From Nissolia schottii (taxonomy: Eukaryota; Streptophyta; Magnoliopsida; Fabales; Fabaceae): a stretch of 64,000 nucleotides of DNA. The position numbers and the translations under genes were made by a program. The notes below the pieces were generated by a model, which saw only the letters and a program-made list of their open reading frames with translations, had not been told where the DNA came from and ran no database searches. Positions 1 to 11,460 of this stretch are shown here, piece after piece. The stretch is taken from contig QANU01104054.1 in NCBI GenBank assembly GCA_003254905.1, positions 1-64,000 on the forward strand, in the 5' to 3' direction. The stretch's first letter is position 1, and every line of letters starts with the position of its first letter.

Positions 1-2269
1 TTTTCTTCCGTTCAAACCTAACTTAACCCCCTTTTACTTTTACTTTTACTTTTTTTTTAATTTTAATTCACCTGTTTCCATCCCAAGAAAGGCACAAAAT
101 ACAATAGCTAACGGTGGAGCTATTACATTCCCAATATAAGATCTCTTTTGTTGTTTGCGATTAAATCAAATATAGGAAATTTCATTTAGAACAACAAGAA
201 AAATAATATAAAAAAGTGACAATATCAATGTATGTATTATTCCTTTCAATTCATTTTAAGTGTCATTTTAACTAAATATATTTATAATAAAAAATTTAAA
301 ATCAAGAACGATTTATATAATATTTTTATTAAAACATTCTTATTTAATTTGACGACAAGTATTTTTTTAATAAAAAGATAAATAAAAATAATATTAAAAA
401 ATTAATATATTTAAGATTAATAATTTAGGTTTATAATTATAAATATAAAAATAAATTTTACCTTTAAAAATGAGAATAACAAATAACTTATAAAAAATAA
501 AAAGAATACTCATGAGAAGCCATATGTTAATGCTGTGCACGATGTCTCTATCTTTATTATATTATTTTTGTCCCAAAATGTCTGTATCTCCTTTTTGCTT
601 TTGTCCAAAAGTTGAATGTTATTGCTAGTTATTGCTAATTAATTCTTTTGTGATGATGTGAGAGCGACGTGGGTTGAAAATAAAAGCATACAACTTTATC
701 TATTAGCGTAGTTTGAGACAAATGAATTTGCTTAATATATAAAGCCAACTTGAATTCCATAAGAAATAACCGTTAGATTTCCAATGGTAACCGGATTATA
801 TGTTAATCCATTACTGTAGCTATCTTTTCTATCTTTAAACTTGGTTACAACTGTAATTAAATACGGACAACTAAGAAAAATTCAAAGCGGATAATTCAAN
901 ACTAATTTAAGTATTTTTAAAAAGAAGAAACATAAGAATTGCGTATTTATTATTTTATTGTTTCTGTCCATTCATCTTAAAATTCAAACTAAACGCTACA
1001 AAAATTTGATTCATGAGTAAAATTAGACGTGACGTAAACGTTTACATAAGACACGTCTTTATCTTGTTAAAATTTGAAATCAATAACACATTTTTGTTGA
1101 TTTAATGCCGGAAGATCTTTTTAACAAAATTCTCATAAATGATTGTACTACTCTCGTGCCCCTCATTTTTTTTGGGGGGGTCGAACTCTCAAGCCCTTCT
1201 TGAATTCCCCCTTTCCTTTTAATCAATGCCTAGTTGCCTACTATATCAAATGGGCCTTTTGGGCCAATTTCCCCTTTCCTTTTAACTAACTTACAAGCTT
1301 GTTTGTGGTTTCGTTCACTATTCAGAGAGTAGTTTTCTTTTTCTTTTTTCTTTATTTTTCTTTTGGGGTAACGTCAGAGGGATGTTGATTCTATTTTGTT
1401 GAAGTAGTTGAATTTATGGTCTCGCGTGTTCAAATCATATAAAGTATTGCGGAGATTAAACATGATGCAGTGGGTAAAGATATTGGGCGGTGGGTCATAA
1501 AAAGCCTCCATAAGTTTTTTTTCCTTTTTTTTTTTGCGTGAAGGTGGTTTTTTACTATTTATTTATTTTTATGAACTAATTAATTAAATTAATTGAATAA
1601 ATATGTATGAATTTTAAAAAGTTTGGTTGAAATTTGTAGCGACAAAAAAAAATAATTATTTTAATATTCTCTTTATTATTATATAAATTACACTTAACAT
1701 TTCTTGAAGTCTAAACCGAAGTTATAACAAGGGTAAATGAAATTGTTAAATTTTTAATTCATCACACATTAATTGTTAAATTTAATATTATTAGCAAGAT
1801 AAATTAATTTGATTGATTTGACAAAAGAAGAAATTGGATTTTTTGGCCCAAAGTGTAATGTGGAGTATGTTAACCTCAGCATAGCAATCCCCATACTTGA
1901 TTAGTTGAATTTCTTGTTGGAAAAAAACGTGGTTAAATTTTTTAAGTTCAATCATTATACTATTTGATTAATAATTATTGGTTCATGCTCTGATAACTCG
2001 TGAGCTAAGCTCAATTAAAAAAAAAATAGTAATATATAATTTCTCATTTTCTCGCTTTAAAGAGGGAAAATACTTAGAAAATACAAATCCTAAAACAAAA
2101 CATTACATTAAAAAAAAAAAAAGGTAATTTCGACTACCTAGTATTTTACAAGTCTTGTGCTGCCTAGTTCAACCCAGTGTCAGCCACACCACCTCATTAC
2201 ACCCTATCACTTCCACCCACAACTTGGCATTGCTTATATTCCACAGTTCTTTTAATCTTTATTTCTATT
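1..2269. other. AT-rich intergenic DNA, no gene seen
   Basis: This stretch has long A/T runs and no reading frame of useful length. Position 900 is an N, so at least one base is unresolved. I recognise no terminal inverted repeats, tRNA or conserved coding segment here. Confidence 0.7.
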
Positions 2270-2835
2270 ACGGGCTAAAAGTCGGGTCTGAGAGCTTTAA
2301 CCCTCTAAGAGGGAGATGAGCTCACATTCTCTAAAGATCCGAAGGACCCAACTCACTAAGGAGCAGAAGAGGCTCTCCACTTGGTCGGATCAGCCCAAAG
2401 ATTTCGAACTTGGTCTGGCCCAACAAGGCCAAGAGGAGGTAGCGGCAACCTCTCCTCCTCAGTCTGCAACCAACTCCTAGATAAGCAGGAAAAGATAAAC
2501 CGAGGAGCGGATAAACAAACCCCCTCGCTTTATCTCTATCGTACCTCTATCTTTACACTCTAAGCTCATCTATAGAAGCACACGACCAATCAAGTCACCA
2601 GGTACCTCTCACTCTCCTCGTAGAGAATTCTCCTAATCCATGTGCTTACTTGAGCGTCGGAGTACCTCTCTCTGTCTTCCGTCCGAGCCTTCGAACTCGC
2701 TCGGAGCCCTCATCCAGACCTCCGAACCCGCTCGGAGCCTCCACCCTCAGACTTAGAGCTTCCGTCAAGGCGCCTCCCTTACCCGTTCAGGTAACCTCGT
2801 ACCTCATACGAATTACTTGCGAACAATTTCCAACG
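2270..2835. mobile_element. Fossil LTR fragment, probably Ty3/gypsy type
   Basis: A block clearly richer in G+C than its AT-rich flanks. It has repeated short modules (CTCGGAGCC occurs twice between 2699 and 2740) and stretches such as the serial CACCAGGTACCTCTCAC. The style matches high-copy soybean gypsy-family LTRs as I remember them. I see no gag or pol segment nearby, so this is a solo LTR or a fragment, broken and old. The short open frames inside it (2381-2563, 2650-2847) look like chance frames. The family name is from memory and was not searched. Confidence 0.45.
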
Positions 2836-3293
2836 ATTTATTATTGATGGAAGCAACAATTATGTAGGAGGAAGAAATGGAGAAAAGTGATTGAAGATGA
2901 TAAAGTTGGTAATGAGAGATCAGAGCTCGGTAAGACTGTAAACGAAGGGTACCTATTCAATTGGGTTACAAGTTCAATGAGTTTCGGAGACTCAAACAAT
3001 TACCACTCTCCTTATATTCTTCATCCTTATGTTGTTACTTAAAACTCTTAAGTATTGATTTCTTTTAAACTTTTCTCGTAATGGAACAAATCATCAATTT
3101 AAAATTTTGAGAACTCTAACAAGTGATTTGATGTTTAATTGTCCTGACTTAAAAAGAAAAAAAAATTAAAAAAATAGAGCCCCCCAATTCCCATCCCCCC
3201 ACCTAAATCGCAATCGAGCACAGCCGCCATCAACTCTACAACAAGAGAGCATCGATCGAACGTGAACGGCGGCGATGGGTTGCTCCTCCGCCC

Positions 3294-5708
3294 ATGAAAC
3301 CTAAACCCTTCCCCTTCCTCTTCCTCCTCCTCTCTCTCCCACACAGACACAGTCATCATCTCAAAACCTATTCTTCTGCGACATTATCCCCTTTACTCAT
3401 GGCCCAAACTCCCATCCAAATCCAACCCTCCCCCGACCACCACCACCAACAAGACGAAGAAGAACACGACGACTTGCTGCAGCGGCCGCCGTCTTGCTTG
3501 GGCCGGACCCTGAAGGGAGAATCCCGGGTCGAGTACGCGTGGGCCTATTGGGCCAAGATGGGCCGGCCCAAATTCCTAGTGGCCCCCATGGTTGACAACT
3601 CGGAGCTTCCGTTTCGGTTGCTGTGCCGCAAGTACGGTGCGACGGCGGCGTACACCCCCATGCTGCACTCGCGCATCTTCTCGGAGACGGACAAGTACCG
3701 AAAAGAAGAATTCACCACTTGCAAGGTACAAACACGCTCAAGAAAGAAAAACCCCTCATTTTGCGGTTAGTCCAGAATAAATAAAAATAAAGTTTTTTTT
3801 AAGGGTTTAGGGTTTAATTTCGGGCTGTGATTGCAGGAGGATAGACCGCTGTTTGTGCAATTTTGTGCCAATGACCCGGATGTGTTGCTGGAAGCTGCGC
3901 GCAGGGTGGAGCCTTTTTGCGATTATGTTGATATTAATCTTGGGTAATTTTTTTTGTATCTTTTCTCAAAATCTCTGATTCATTGTTCAATTGCTGCTGT
4001 TTGTGGTGGTTGCTATTTGTGCCATGAGTGTATCTTATGTAGGAGAAAATGGAAGTGGATGAGTGAGTGGTTAGTGATTGATTTCTGCAGTATCAGGTTA
4101 GGGGATATGTACATTTGTGCTACTTAGCCAGATAACATGATTTTGGGGGGATTGGTTACTTGCTTCTATTTAAGATTGTAGTTACTATAAGTTTCTAACT
4201 ACCTAGAAAAAAAATGCTGGGCAGCATTTTTGGGTGGTCGAGTTTTGCTGTGTTGAATTTTGTTTTTCAACATTTTAAAGTGGACCATCTGATGAGAAAT
4301 GATTATGTTTTTGTTGCAAGTTTTATTGTTTAAAAGGTGAAATGAACACAGTTAACATAATTGAGAGTTGAGACCAATTTACTGGTGGTGCGTAACTGAT
4401 GCTTGGGCGTTCTGTAGCATCACCTAACTGTGGAGCCTTTTTGGATGCTACCTGTGATGGAAATTTCAGTGGATTTATTTTTGAGTATCGGTATATCATT
4501 TAGGACAATGTTACGCCAACCTAATGCATCCTTTTAAAGAATGTGTTAAACAAATAAGTTAACATATTTAATACATTAGGAGCATCAAAAGACTTCAATG
4601 CTTGGACAAGCAGGCACTGTGAGATAGGATTAGGAGGGGCTTCTACTTGGTGTAAAACACATGGTCCTTTTAAAGGGGTTTCCATCTCATATATGTTTAG
4701 AGACTAAGGAAGCCTTTGCTCTTTTGACCTTTCTCTCTATTAGTTGTCGTTTTTTGTAATGAGGGTTTGTTGTCCTCCTTTATCTTTGTATTATTCTTTT
4801 TCCCCTTGTTAATGAGATTCTTCTTTTACCAACAAAAAAAAAAAAAATCAAAAGACTTCAATGCTTTTGATATAGCAACTAGGAAGCTTCTTAGGAGGAT
4901 ATAGAATTTTAGATTTTTTTTGTGATTATGCAGGTGTCCTCAGCGTATTGCTAGACGAGGAAACTATGGCGCCTTCTTGATGGATAACCTTCCTCTTGTG
5001 AAATCTCTGGTGGAGAAATTGGCTCTCAATCTTCAAGTTCCTGTTTCTTGCAAGATTAGGCTCTTTCCAAAATTGGAGGACACTTTGAAGTATGCTAGGA
5101 TGCTCGAGGAGGCTGGCTGCTTGCTTTTGGCTGTTCACGGCAGGACAAGGGACGAGAAGGATGGGAAGAAATTTCGAGCTGACTGGAAAGCCATCAGGGC
5201 TGTGAAGAACGTGGTCAGAATTCCGGTCCTCGCGAATGGGAACATAAGGCACACGGATGATGTTAAGGAATGCTTGGAGGAGACGGGAGTTGAAGGGGTG
5301 CTTTCTGCTGAGACTCTGCTTGAAAATCCGGCCCTCTTTGCCGGATATCGAACTGCTGAATGGGCATCTGAAACTGAAGGAACCACCAGCATAGATGGAA
5401 AACTTGACCAGGCCGATCTGCTGGTCGAGTATCTGAAGCTCTGTGAGAAGTACCCTGTGCCATGGAGAATGATCCGCTCACATGTTCATAAACTGTTGGG
5501 AGACTGGTTCAGCCTGCAGCCTCACATAAGGGAAGAACTTAACAAACAATCTAAACTGACTTTCGAGTTTCTTTATGATATGATTGATCGGCTTAGGGGT
5601 ACAGGTACAAGAATTCCACTTTATCTCAAAGATACTCGGCTCAAACCTCCAGCCAACAGCTACACAGATGAATGCAGCCGCACCCCAACAAATGGTGTTC
5701 AAAGTTAA
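3294..5708 (+). CDS. tRNA-dihydrouridine(16/17) synthase, Dus1 type
   Basis: FMN-dependent enzyme that reduces uridine to dihydrouridine in the D-loop of tRNAs. Exons are 3294-3725, 3837-3943 and 4934-5708, all with GT-AG introns. The joined frame gives 437 residues, or 402 if translation starts at the second ATG (3399, protein MAQTPIQ). The first 35 residues are hydrophobic and basic, so they could be an organelle-targeting extension or simply 5' leader; I cannot decide. The FMN-barrel start is [20 protein letters not shown] in exon 1. The catalytic Cys is in [15 protein letters not shown] (Cys181 of the long form) and is split across intron 2. Phosphate- and RNA-binding segments [20 protein letters not shown] and [17 protein letters not shown] follow, then a helical C-terminal region with [18 protein letters not shown]. 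The length suits the Dus1 family. Intron 2 (3944-4933) carries a LINE insertion. The gene stands alone; no operon-like context. Confidence 0.9.
4604..4846 (+). mobile_element. 5'-truncated LINE (L1-type) 3' end in intron 2 of the Dus1 gene
   Basis: About 243 bp ending in a run of 13-14 A. It is bounded by a perfect 20-bp direct repeat, ATCAAAAGACTTCAATGCTT, at 4584-4603 and 4847-4866. A poly(A) tail with a long target-site duplication is the mark of target-primed reverse transcription. The body has 3'-UTR-like T-rich text (TTTTTGTAATGAGGGTTTG) but no coding domain. The exact duplication points to a recent insertion. It lies on the same strand as the host gene and leaves both splice sites intact. 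Confidence 0.8.
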
Positions 5709-5756
5709 ACCAGAACCTGGATGAAATATCTTCTTGGTAGAGCTGGTGCAGCCCGG

Positions 5757-5843
5757 CAAAAGCCATGACTACAAATTATTTAAATACAATTTTTTGTAGG
5801 CAAAGCCATGACTACACATTGTTTAAATACAAATTTTTGTAGC
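5757..5843. repeat. Tandem duplication of about 43 bp in the Dus1 3' region
   Basis: Two adjacent copies of a unit beginning CAAAGCCATGACTACA (5757-5800 and 5801-5843) differ at a few positions and by small indels. They start about 50 bp after the stop codon of the dihydrouridine synthase gene, so they probably lie in its 3' UTR. Confidence 0.85.
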
Positions 5844-5906
5844 TTGATTAGAAGTCAGAACAGTTCAAATTGTTAAATCTCGTGTTGTATTTGACTACAT
5901 TCTTGT

Positions 5907-5935
5907 GCCAATTGCCAATTGCCAATTGCCAATTG
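5907..5935. repeat. Heptanucleotide tandem repeat (GCCAATT)4
   Basis: Four exact copies of GCCAATT followed by one G. A short minisatellite just downstream of the Dus1 gene; no function is evident. Confidence 0.9.
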
Positions 5936-8900
5936 ATAGTGTTGTACACGAGTTAAACCGGTGATCCATGCTTTGAGCTGACAAATTTATGTTATTTTTT
6001 ATCTTTTATGATTTAACCTCTGCAAGATCAGATTATACATCTACCTTTGTGTGCAATTTTGTCAAATTAATGTTGGAAAACTATTTTCATTTAAACTAGT
6101 CATTCAGACAAGTAGAGAAATTATTAAGGCACAACATTTTTATGAAGCCATGGAGCTGGCACCAGCAATCACTAGCTAGCAGCTACCATCATGTAACCAT
6201 TGATGATAGACACACCATCTTTTTCTCAACTTAGAAACCCGGAAATTCATAATCACCACATTGATATTTTGTTGTACCACTTCTCTAGCGAGTCCTAATC
6301 CTACACAGTACACACAGTTATACATGGTGGACACCACTATTTCTGGATGACAATAATAGATGGAGAAGTAAAGGCTAAGGCAAATAACATTTATGCAGCA
6401 ACTACCCCCCCAAGGATCTAAGATATGGGACATAAATCAAACCCATGTTGCAATAATTACACGAGAATGCACTGCACCTAACTAGTTAACCCTATTCATA
6501 TTGGTTAAAGCACATGCAAGCGTGTTTCTTGGCTGGAAAAGATATCTTATAGAAAAGAGAATGTGAAGAGTAATGTCCATAGCAGATACCCTACAGAATA
6601 TAGGTAGACTGGCCTAGTGTTACAATAATGTCATACTTAGATATTCACAGAAAAATTCATATTATGTTATGGCCATTTATTTGCATTAAATAACCCTCTA
6701 GGCTTTTGCAAAATATTAGTTGAATAACTGTTCAAAACAGTGCATGGCGTCAAACTCTCATTTTATTATAGTTTTTATGGTGAATTGACTTGAACATGTT
6801 GCTTAATTATCTTCAAGCAGAATGAATTTGAGTTCAATCAAGCCATGAATACCAAATTTATGAACTTTGTACTAGACTTGGCCTCTTATCACCCTTTGTG
6901 CTAGTCTTTTTGGTGAGGGTTGGTGTCTTGGTGGGTAGCACTACACCATTATAAAATAAATTATCTTGAAATTCTGGTTGCTATGCTTTGAACATACAAC
7001 TGCTTACAAAGTTTTTCATTTATGTTGTAGCATAGTTTAATAGAAGTCATCTTTCCCTTTTTTTTCCATCATCTTTTTATGGATTTTCATTTTCCCTTTT
7101 TTTTTTCTGTGCTGATTGGAACATTAAGTTAATGCTTGGTTTTTGAACAATTGGACCATTTTCCCATCATTTTAGGTAATGGAATTGAACATTGCATGTC
7201 AATAGCTGTTGTGCAACACAAAAAATTGTTGAACACTGCTTTAATCTCAACATCATTTGCAAACCTCAATTTGTTGCGTTATAGATATCTCTTATTATTC
7301 GAAACATTTTATAGAGAGTGGTAATGAACTAAAACTTATTATTAGAATTTATATATATTATAAGGTATAAATAAATAGAAGTGTAGGTTCTCAACGAAGA
7401 TGTTAAAATGTGTGATTTAGAATATAAGCTTTCTTTTTTAGATCGAATATCGATTACATATTTAAGACTTGAACTCAAGACTTCTTTTTAAATTAAAATA
7501 ATCTTTCATCAACTAATTTACGTATTAGTTGGTGATCTAAAAATTTATTTAACGTGACACCCTAGAATTACTAAATTTTTTGTAAGAGATATCTAAAAAG
7601 TTACAATTTATAACTAAAATGTCATTCTTACTCTTTAATTGTGCGCAAGAATTTCTCCCTTTATGGGGGCACATGTAGTCAACTATTTTCATTTTTAAAT
7701 TTTAACTATCTTAGTTAGAATATGCTTAATTGGGCTGTTTATTTTGGTAGACAAGTTGAAAAATGATATAATAGACAACTATTTTTCTCCCCTTTTTGGT
7801 TTAAGAAGAGACAATTATAATGAATGATCCTCGTGAAGCCACGGAGCAGGCACCGAGAATAACTACTGGTTAGTAGCTACTATCACCAGCCAAACATTAA
7901 TAAAAAATTAAATTCTTCCACTAACCCCCACAAATAGAAAGTATTTGTATTTTTCCTATTTTTCTTCTTCTTCTTAATGCTTGGTACAAATTGAGATTCA
8001 CGGATTCAACTACTCCATTCTCAAATGCTTAAGGGTTTCCAAAAGGACAAACTAAGAGTGTGATTGGGTTATACTTTATAAATTGTATTTTGGTTTAATA
8101 GAAAACATGTTAAAAATGAAATTATGGGATTTTATCAAATTTTGAAATGAATTAGATCTCAATTTTTTACCCTTGAGACCATGATTTGAGGTATATAATT
8201 ATGCCCGAAGAAACAAATTAATCACAATGATATGTGTTAGACGACATGTGGAGCCATACGTGCACATCAATCAGCCTGCTCAGTTTTTATATTTTGCTTT
8301 ATGGAGTTAGCAAGGGTCAAGTCATCAATCAATCAATGCTATTAACATTCTTAATTTACAATAACCAAAATCTAGCTTGGATAGCATGTGCAACACTGCA
8401 ACCATTACCATTATTTGTCCATTTTTATAACCATCAGTACCAAATGCATTAAAATAAGGGCAGATTACATTTCAGGTGAAGTTAGATGGTATTACTTATG
8501 AGTCATACAGGATATATTTAATATCAGAGACAAGATATATAATAGAGATACGGAATATAATTTACTAAAATATGTACTAATTTAAGTGATATTGCACTCA
8601 ATATTTTTATATTTGTTAAATATAACGCTAAATAATTCCGATGAACACCTATATAAACGTGACAGAGTATTTCTACAAAAAAAAGTTAGCATAGATATAC
8701 AAATTAAAGTGTACGTGATTAATATCATCTAACCTCAACATAACTTGGTGTAATTCACCCTTAAAATGATAACACAGTGCCTTTATATAAGAAAAGCCAA
8801 AGTAGCATAAAAAAAACCTCTTGAGATGGAGTGCATGTATCAATCATTAATTATCTTCTTTCTATTAAAAAAAGTCCTCAAAGATTTGCGGCTAAATAAT

Positions 8901-9221
8901 CAACACCAAAATGTTGTGGTGATTAGTAGATCCTTCTCACCTCACCACCCTTGTTGTTCTGACACACAAAATTTGGTTCAACAGAAGTCAACATCTGTAC
9001 AGAAAAAAAAGTTGTGCAAAGGACATAGCCCCCTTCATCACAACTACATAAACTAAAAAAAAGGAAAATGCTGAATAAAATAGAGCACATTCAAGGCCAA
9101 TCAACCCCACCAAGTCCACCACAAACACGCACTCTCTCTCTTTCTCTTCAATGCAGCAACCTTATTTGGAGAACCTCACAATCATACAATCAGATAAGCA
9201 TCTTGGTATCTTCAACTAAAA
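5936..9221. other. Intergenic region, no gene supported
   Basis: About 3.3 kb between the Dus1 and LRR genes. The only structure I see is a diverged dispersed repeat: about 60 bp starting GAAGCCATGGAGCTGGCACC near 6143 recurs in altered form (GAAGCCACGGAGCAGGCACC) near 7836. The last few hundred bases upstream of 9222 should hold the LRR gene's promoter; a CT-rich leader (9130-9150) is visible. No coding segment recognised. Confidence 0.6.
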
Positions 9222-10490
9222 ATGGACAAGACCTGGATCCTAACTTTTCTACTCCTCACCCTTCATTTAACCACAACAATAGCTGCATTTGGTGTTGGAG
9301 GTGGTGTAGGTGTTGGTGTTGGTGTTGGCAATGGTGGTGGCAGCGGCGGCAGTGGTGGAGTGGTTTGGGTTGGTGGAGGGGTTAACAACAACCCTGAGCC
9401 CTCTGGATCCTCAGTGCCAAAGCCGGATGGAGCTTACACGGCACTTCAGGCATGGAAATCAGCAATCACTGATGACCCATTGAAGATTTTGGACACTTGG
9501 GTTGGTCCAAATGTGTGTTCTTACAAAGGAGTCTTCTGCTCAAACCCTCAAGACGAAATTGCAGGACCAGGTTTTCCTTTTGTTGCAGGCATAGATCTCA
9601 ACCATGCAAATCTCCAAGGAACTCTTGTCAAAGAGATTTCATTACTCAATGGCATGTCCCTTCTTCACCTCAACAGTAACAGGTTCACTGGCACTGTTCC
9701 TGATGCATTGAGAGAACTCACCTCTCTGGAAGAGTTGGACCTCAGCAACAACCAGCTCTCTGGTCCTTTCCCTGCTGTCACTTTGTACATGCCAAGCATC
9801 ATCTATTTGGACCTCAGGTTCAACCAATTCTCAGGGCCACTCCCTCAAGAACTCTTCAACAAGAACCTGGATGCATTGTTTCTCAACAACAACCAATTTG
9901 AAGGGGAAATCCCTCAGAGTTTAGGGAATTCCCCAGCATCAGTGATAAACTTGGCAAACAACAAGCTGAGAGGGAACATACCTGCAAGCTTTGGCTTCAT
10001 GGGGTCTAAGCTGAAGGAGATTCTCTTCCTCAATAACCAGTTAACTGGTTGCATACCTGAAGGAGTAGGGCTCTTCACTGAGATACAAGTGCTGGATGTG
10101 AGCTTCAATGCACTGATGGGTCATCTGCCAGACACATTGTCCTGCCTGCAAGACATAGAAGTTCTTAATTTGGCTCACAACAAGCTATCTGGGGAGTTGT
10201 CTGATGTAATCTGCTCCCTGAGAAGCCTTGCAAATCTGACAGTGGCTTACAATTTCTTCTCTGGGTTCAGCCAGCAATGCTCAAGGCTTTTCTTCAGGAA
10301 TGTGGGGTTTGATTTCTCACTTAACTGTATCCCTGGAAGGGACATGCAGAGACCTCAACCTGAGTGCTCTGTGATCCCGGGTGGTAGCCTAAGTTGTCTC
10401 AGAATCCCAACACCAAAGCCTCTTGTTTGTGGTTCACTGGGTGCCAGTGCCTCTAAGCACACTGATTCCAGTTTACCATCATCACCTTGA
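9222..10490 (+). CDS. Secreted leucine-rich-repeat protein, LRX-like without extensin domain (At4g06744/At4g29240 type)
   Basis: Single-exon gene, 422 residues. Residues 1-22 form a signal peptide (LTFLLLTLHLTTTIAAF). A low-complexity Gly/Val/Asn stretch follows at about 24-55 (GVGGGVGVGVGVGNGGG). Then comes the plant LRRNT-like cap ALQAWKSAI...NVCSYKGVFC with its paired Cys, and about ten leucine-rich repeats (for example LHLNSNRFTGTVPDALRELT and LDLRFNQFSGPLPQEL). The Cys-containing C-terminal cap is CIPGRDMQRPQPEC. In LRX proteins a Ser-Pro extensin domain would come next; here the protein ends about 45 residues later with no SPPPP repeats, so it should be soluble in the wall or apoplast rather than cross-linked. 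Family knowledge suggests a wall-associated role; the ligand is unknown. It sits beside an acid phosphatase gene, as in Arabidopsis At4g29240-29260. Confidence 0.88.
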   Translation: MDKTWILTFLLLTLHLTTTIAAFGVGGGVGVGVGVGNGGGSGGSGGVVWVGGGVNNNPEPSGSSVPKPDGAYTALQAWKSAITDDPLKILDTWVGPNVCSYKGVFCSNPQDEIAGPGFPFVAGIDLNHANLQGTLVKEISLLNGMSLLHLNSNRFTGTVPDALRELTSLEELDLSNNQLSGPFPAVTLYMPSIIYLDLRFNQFSGPLPQELFNKNLDALFLNNNQFEGEIPQSLGNSPASVINLANNKLRGNIPASFGFMGSKLKEILFLNNQLTGCIPEGVGLFTEIQVLDVSFNALMGHLPDTLSCLQDIEVLNLAHNKLSGELSDVICSLRSLANLTVAYNFFSGFSQQCSRLFFRNVGFDFSLNCIPGRDMQRPQPECSVIPGGSLSCLRIPTPKPLVCGSLGASASKHTDSSLPSSP

Positions 10491-11113
10491 TGGTTACAGT
10501 ATAGTTAGTAACAGTTTGATCTTTGGTTGTTTTACATTAATTAGTGCTACCAATCTTGATTCAGACCTAGCTAATTTAATTCTTCATAGATTCAGTATAC
10601 ATATTAGTAATTATTCTTGACCTGCATGGATAAGACATGTCTATATTTTGAAGGTAAAATAACATTTTGCTGACTTGTGAGACTTCTAATATCTGTCTTG
10701 ACCAAGCATAAAAAGACAACATATGATGGTATATCCAAGCTAGACAATTTATGCTTCACGTGACATGCTTGTTTGATTTGTTTAATTTAATCTGCACTAG
10801 TTTATCACGGGTCCCTTAAATTGTTGTGTGCCTTCAACTTCATTCCCCACATTCGAGAAGGCCCCAACTTGTTTGCTCCTAAACAGTGGAACTTGACACC
10901 AATCACCAACGTAATGCTCTAGGTTACACAACCAAAATCAAAAAAGGCTACCAAATTTTGCACGCCAGAGTTCCACTTCAATCACATAAATAGGGATAAG
11001 GTATCACTTCGCCTATTAATATTTGAAATAATCAACAGACAAGGATTAATGCAGGGAAGCACATATACCCAATCTCAATTGGACAGTGAAACTGGAACAA
11101 GTGTTATCTCTAG

Positions 11114-11184
11114 GGAATGGATCATCTCAGTTGGATCACACATTACTTCACATGACAAGAAATCCAATTGAGATGATCTATTCC
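11114..11184. repeat. Imperfect hairpin with 23-bp arms
   Basis: GGAATGGATCATCTCAGTTG (from 11114) and its near-complement CAATTGAGATGATCTATTCC (to 11184) form arms of about 23 bp with two mismatches, around a 25-base loop. The partial similarity continues a little beyond both arms. A third, shorter copy of the TCTCAATTGGA motif lies near 11074. It lies between two convergent genes. Confidence 0.6.
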
Positions 11185-11460
11185 GGTAATCTCTTACATG
11201 GAGCACATAAGAAACAAACATCACTCAGAATCTCATTCACATTAACATGATGTACATTGTACAAATCAATCCTCAGCTGTAAGGAGAATTCTCCTAACCC
11301 AGCTTCTACAAATAACTTGTCCATCTCCAACAACTTGCTCTTGCACTATGTTGTGACAAGCAGAGTTAGGGAGATACCATTTCCATCAAAAGATATTCAG
11401 GTTACAACAAGGAATCATGAAAAAAAAAAATGAACACAGATTGGAGATACCATTTCTCTG

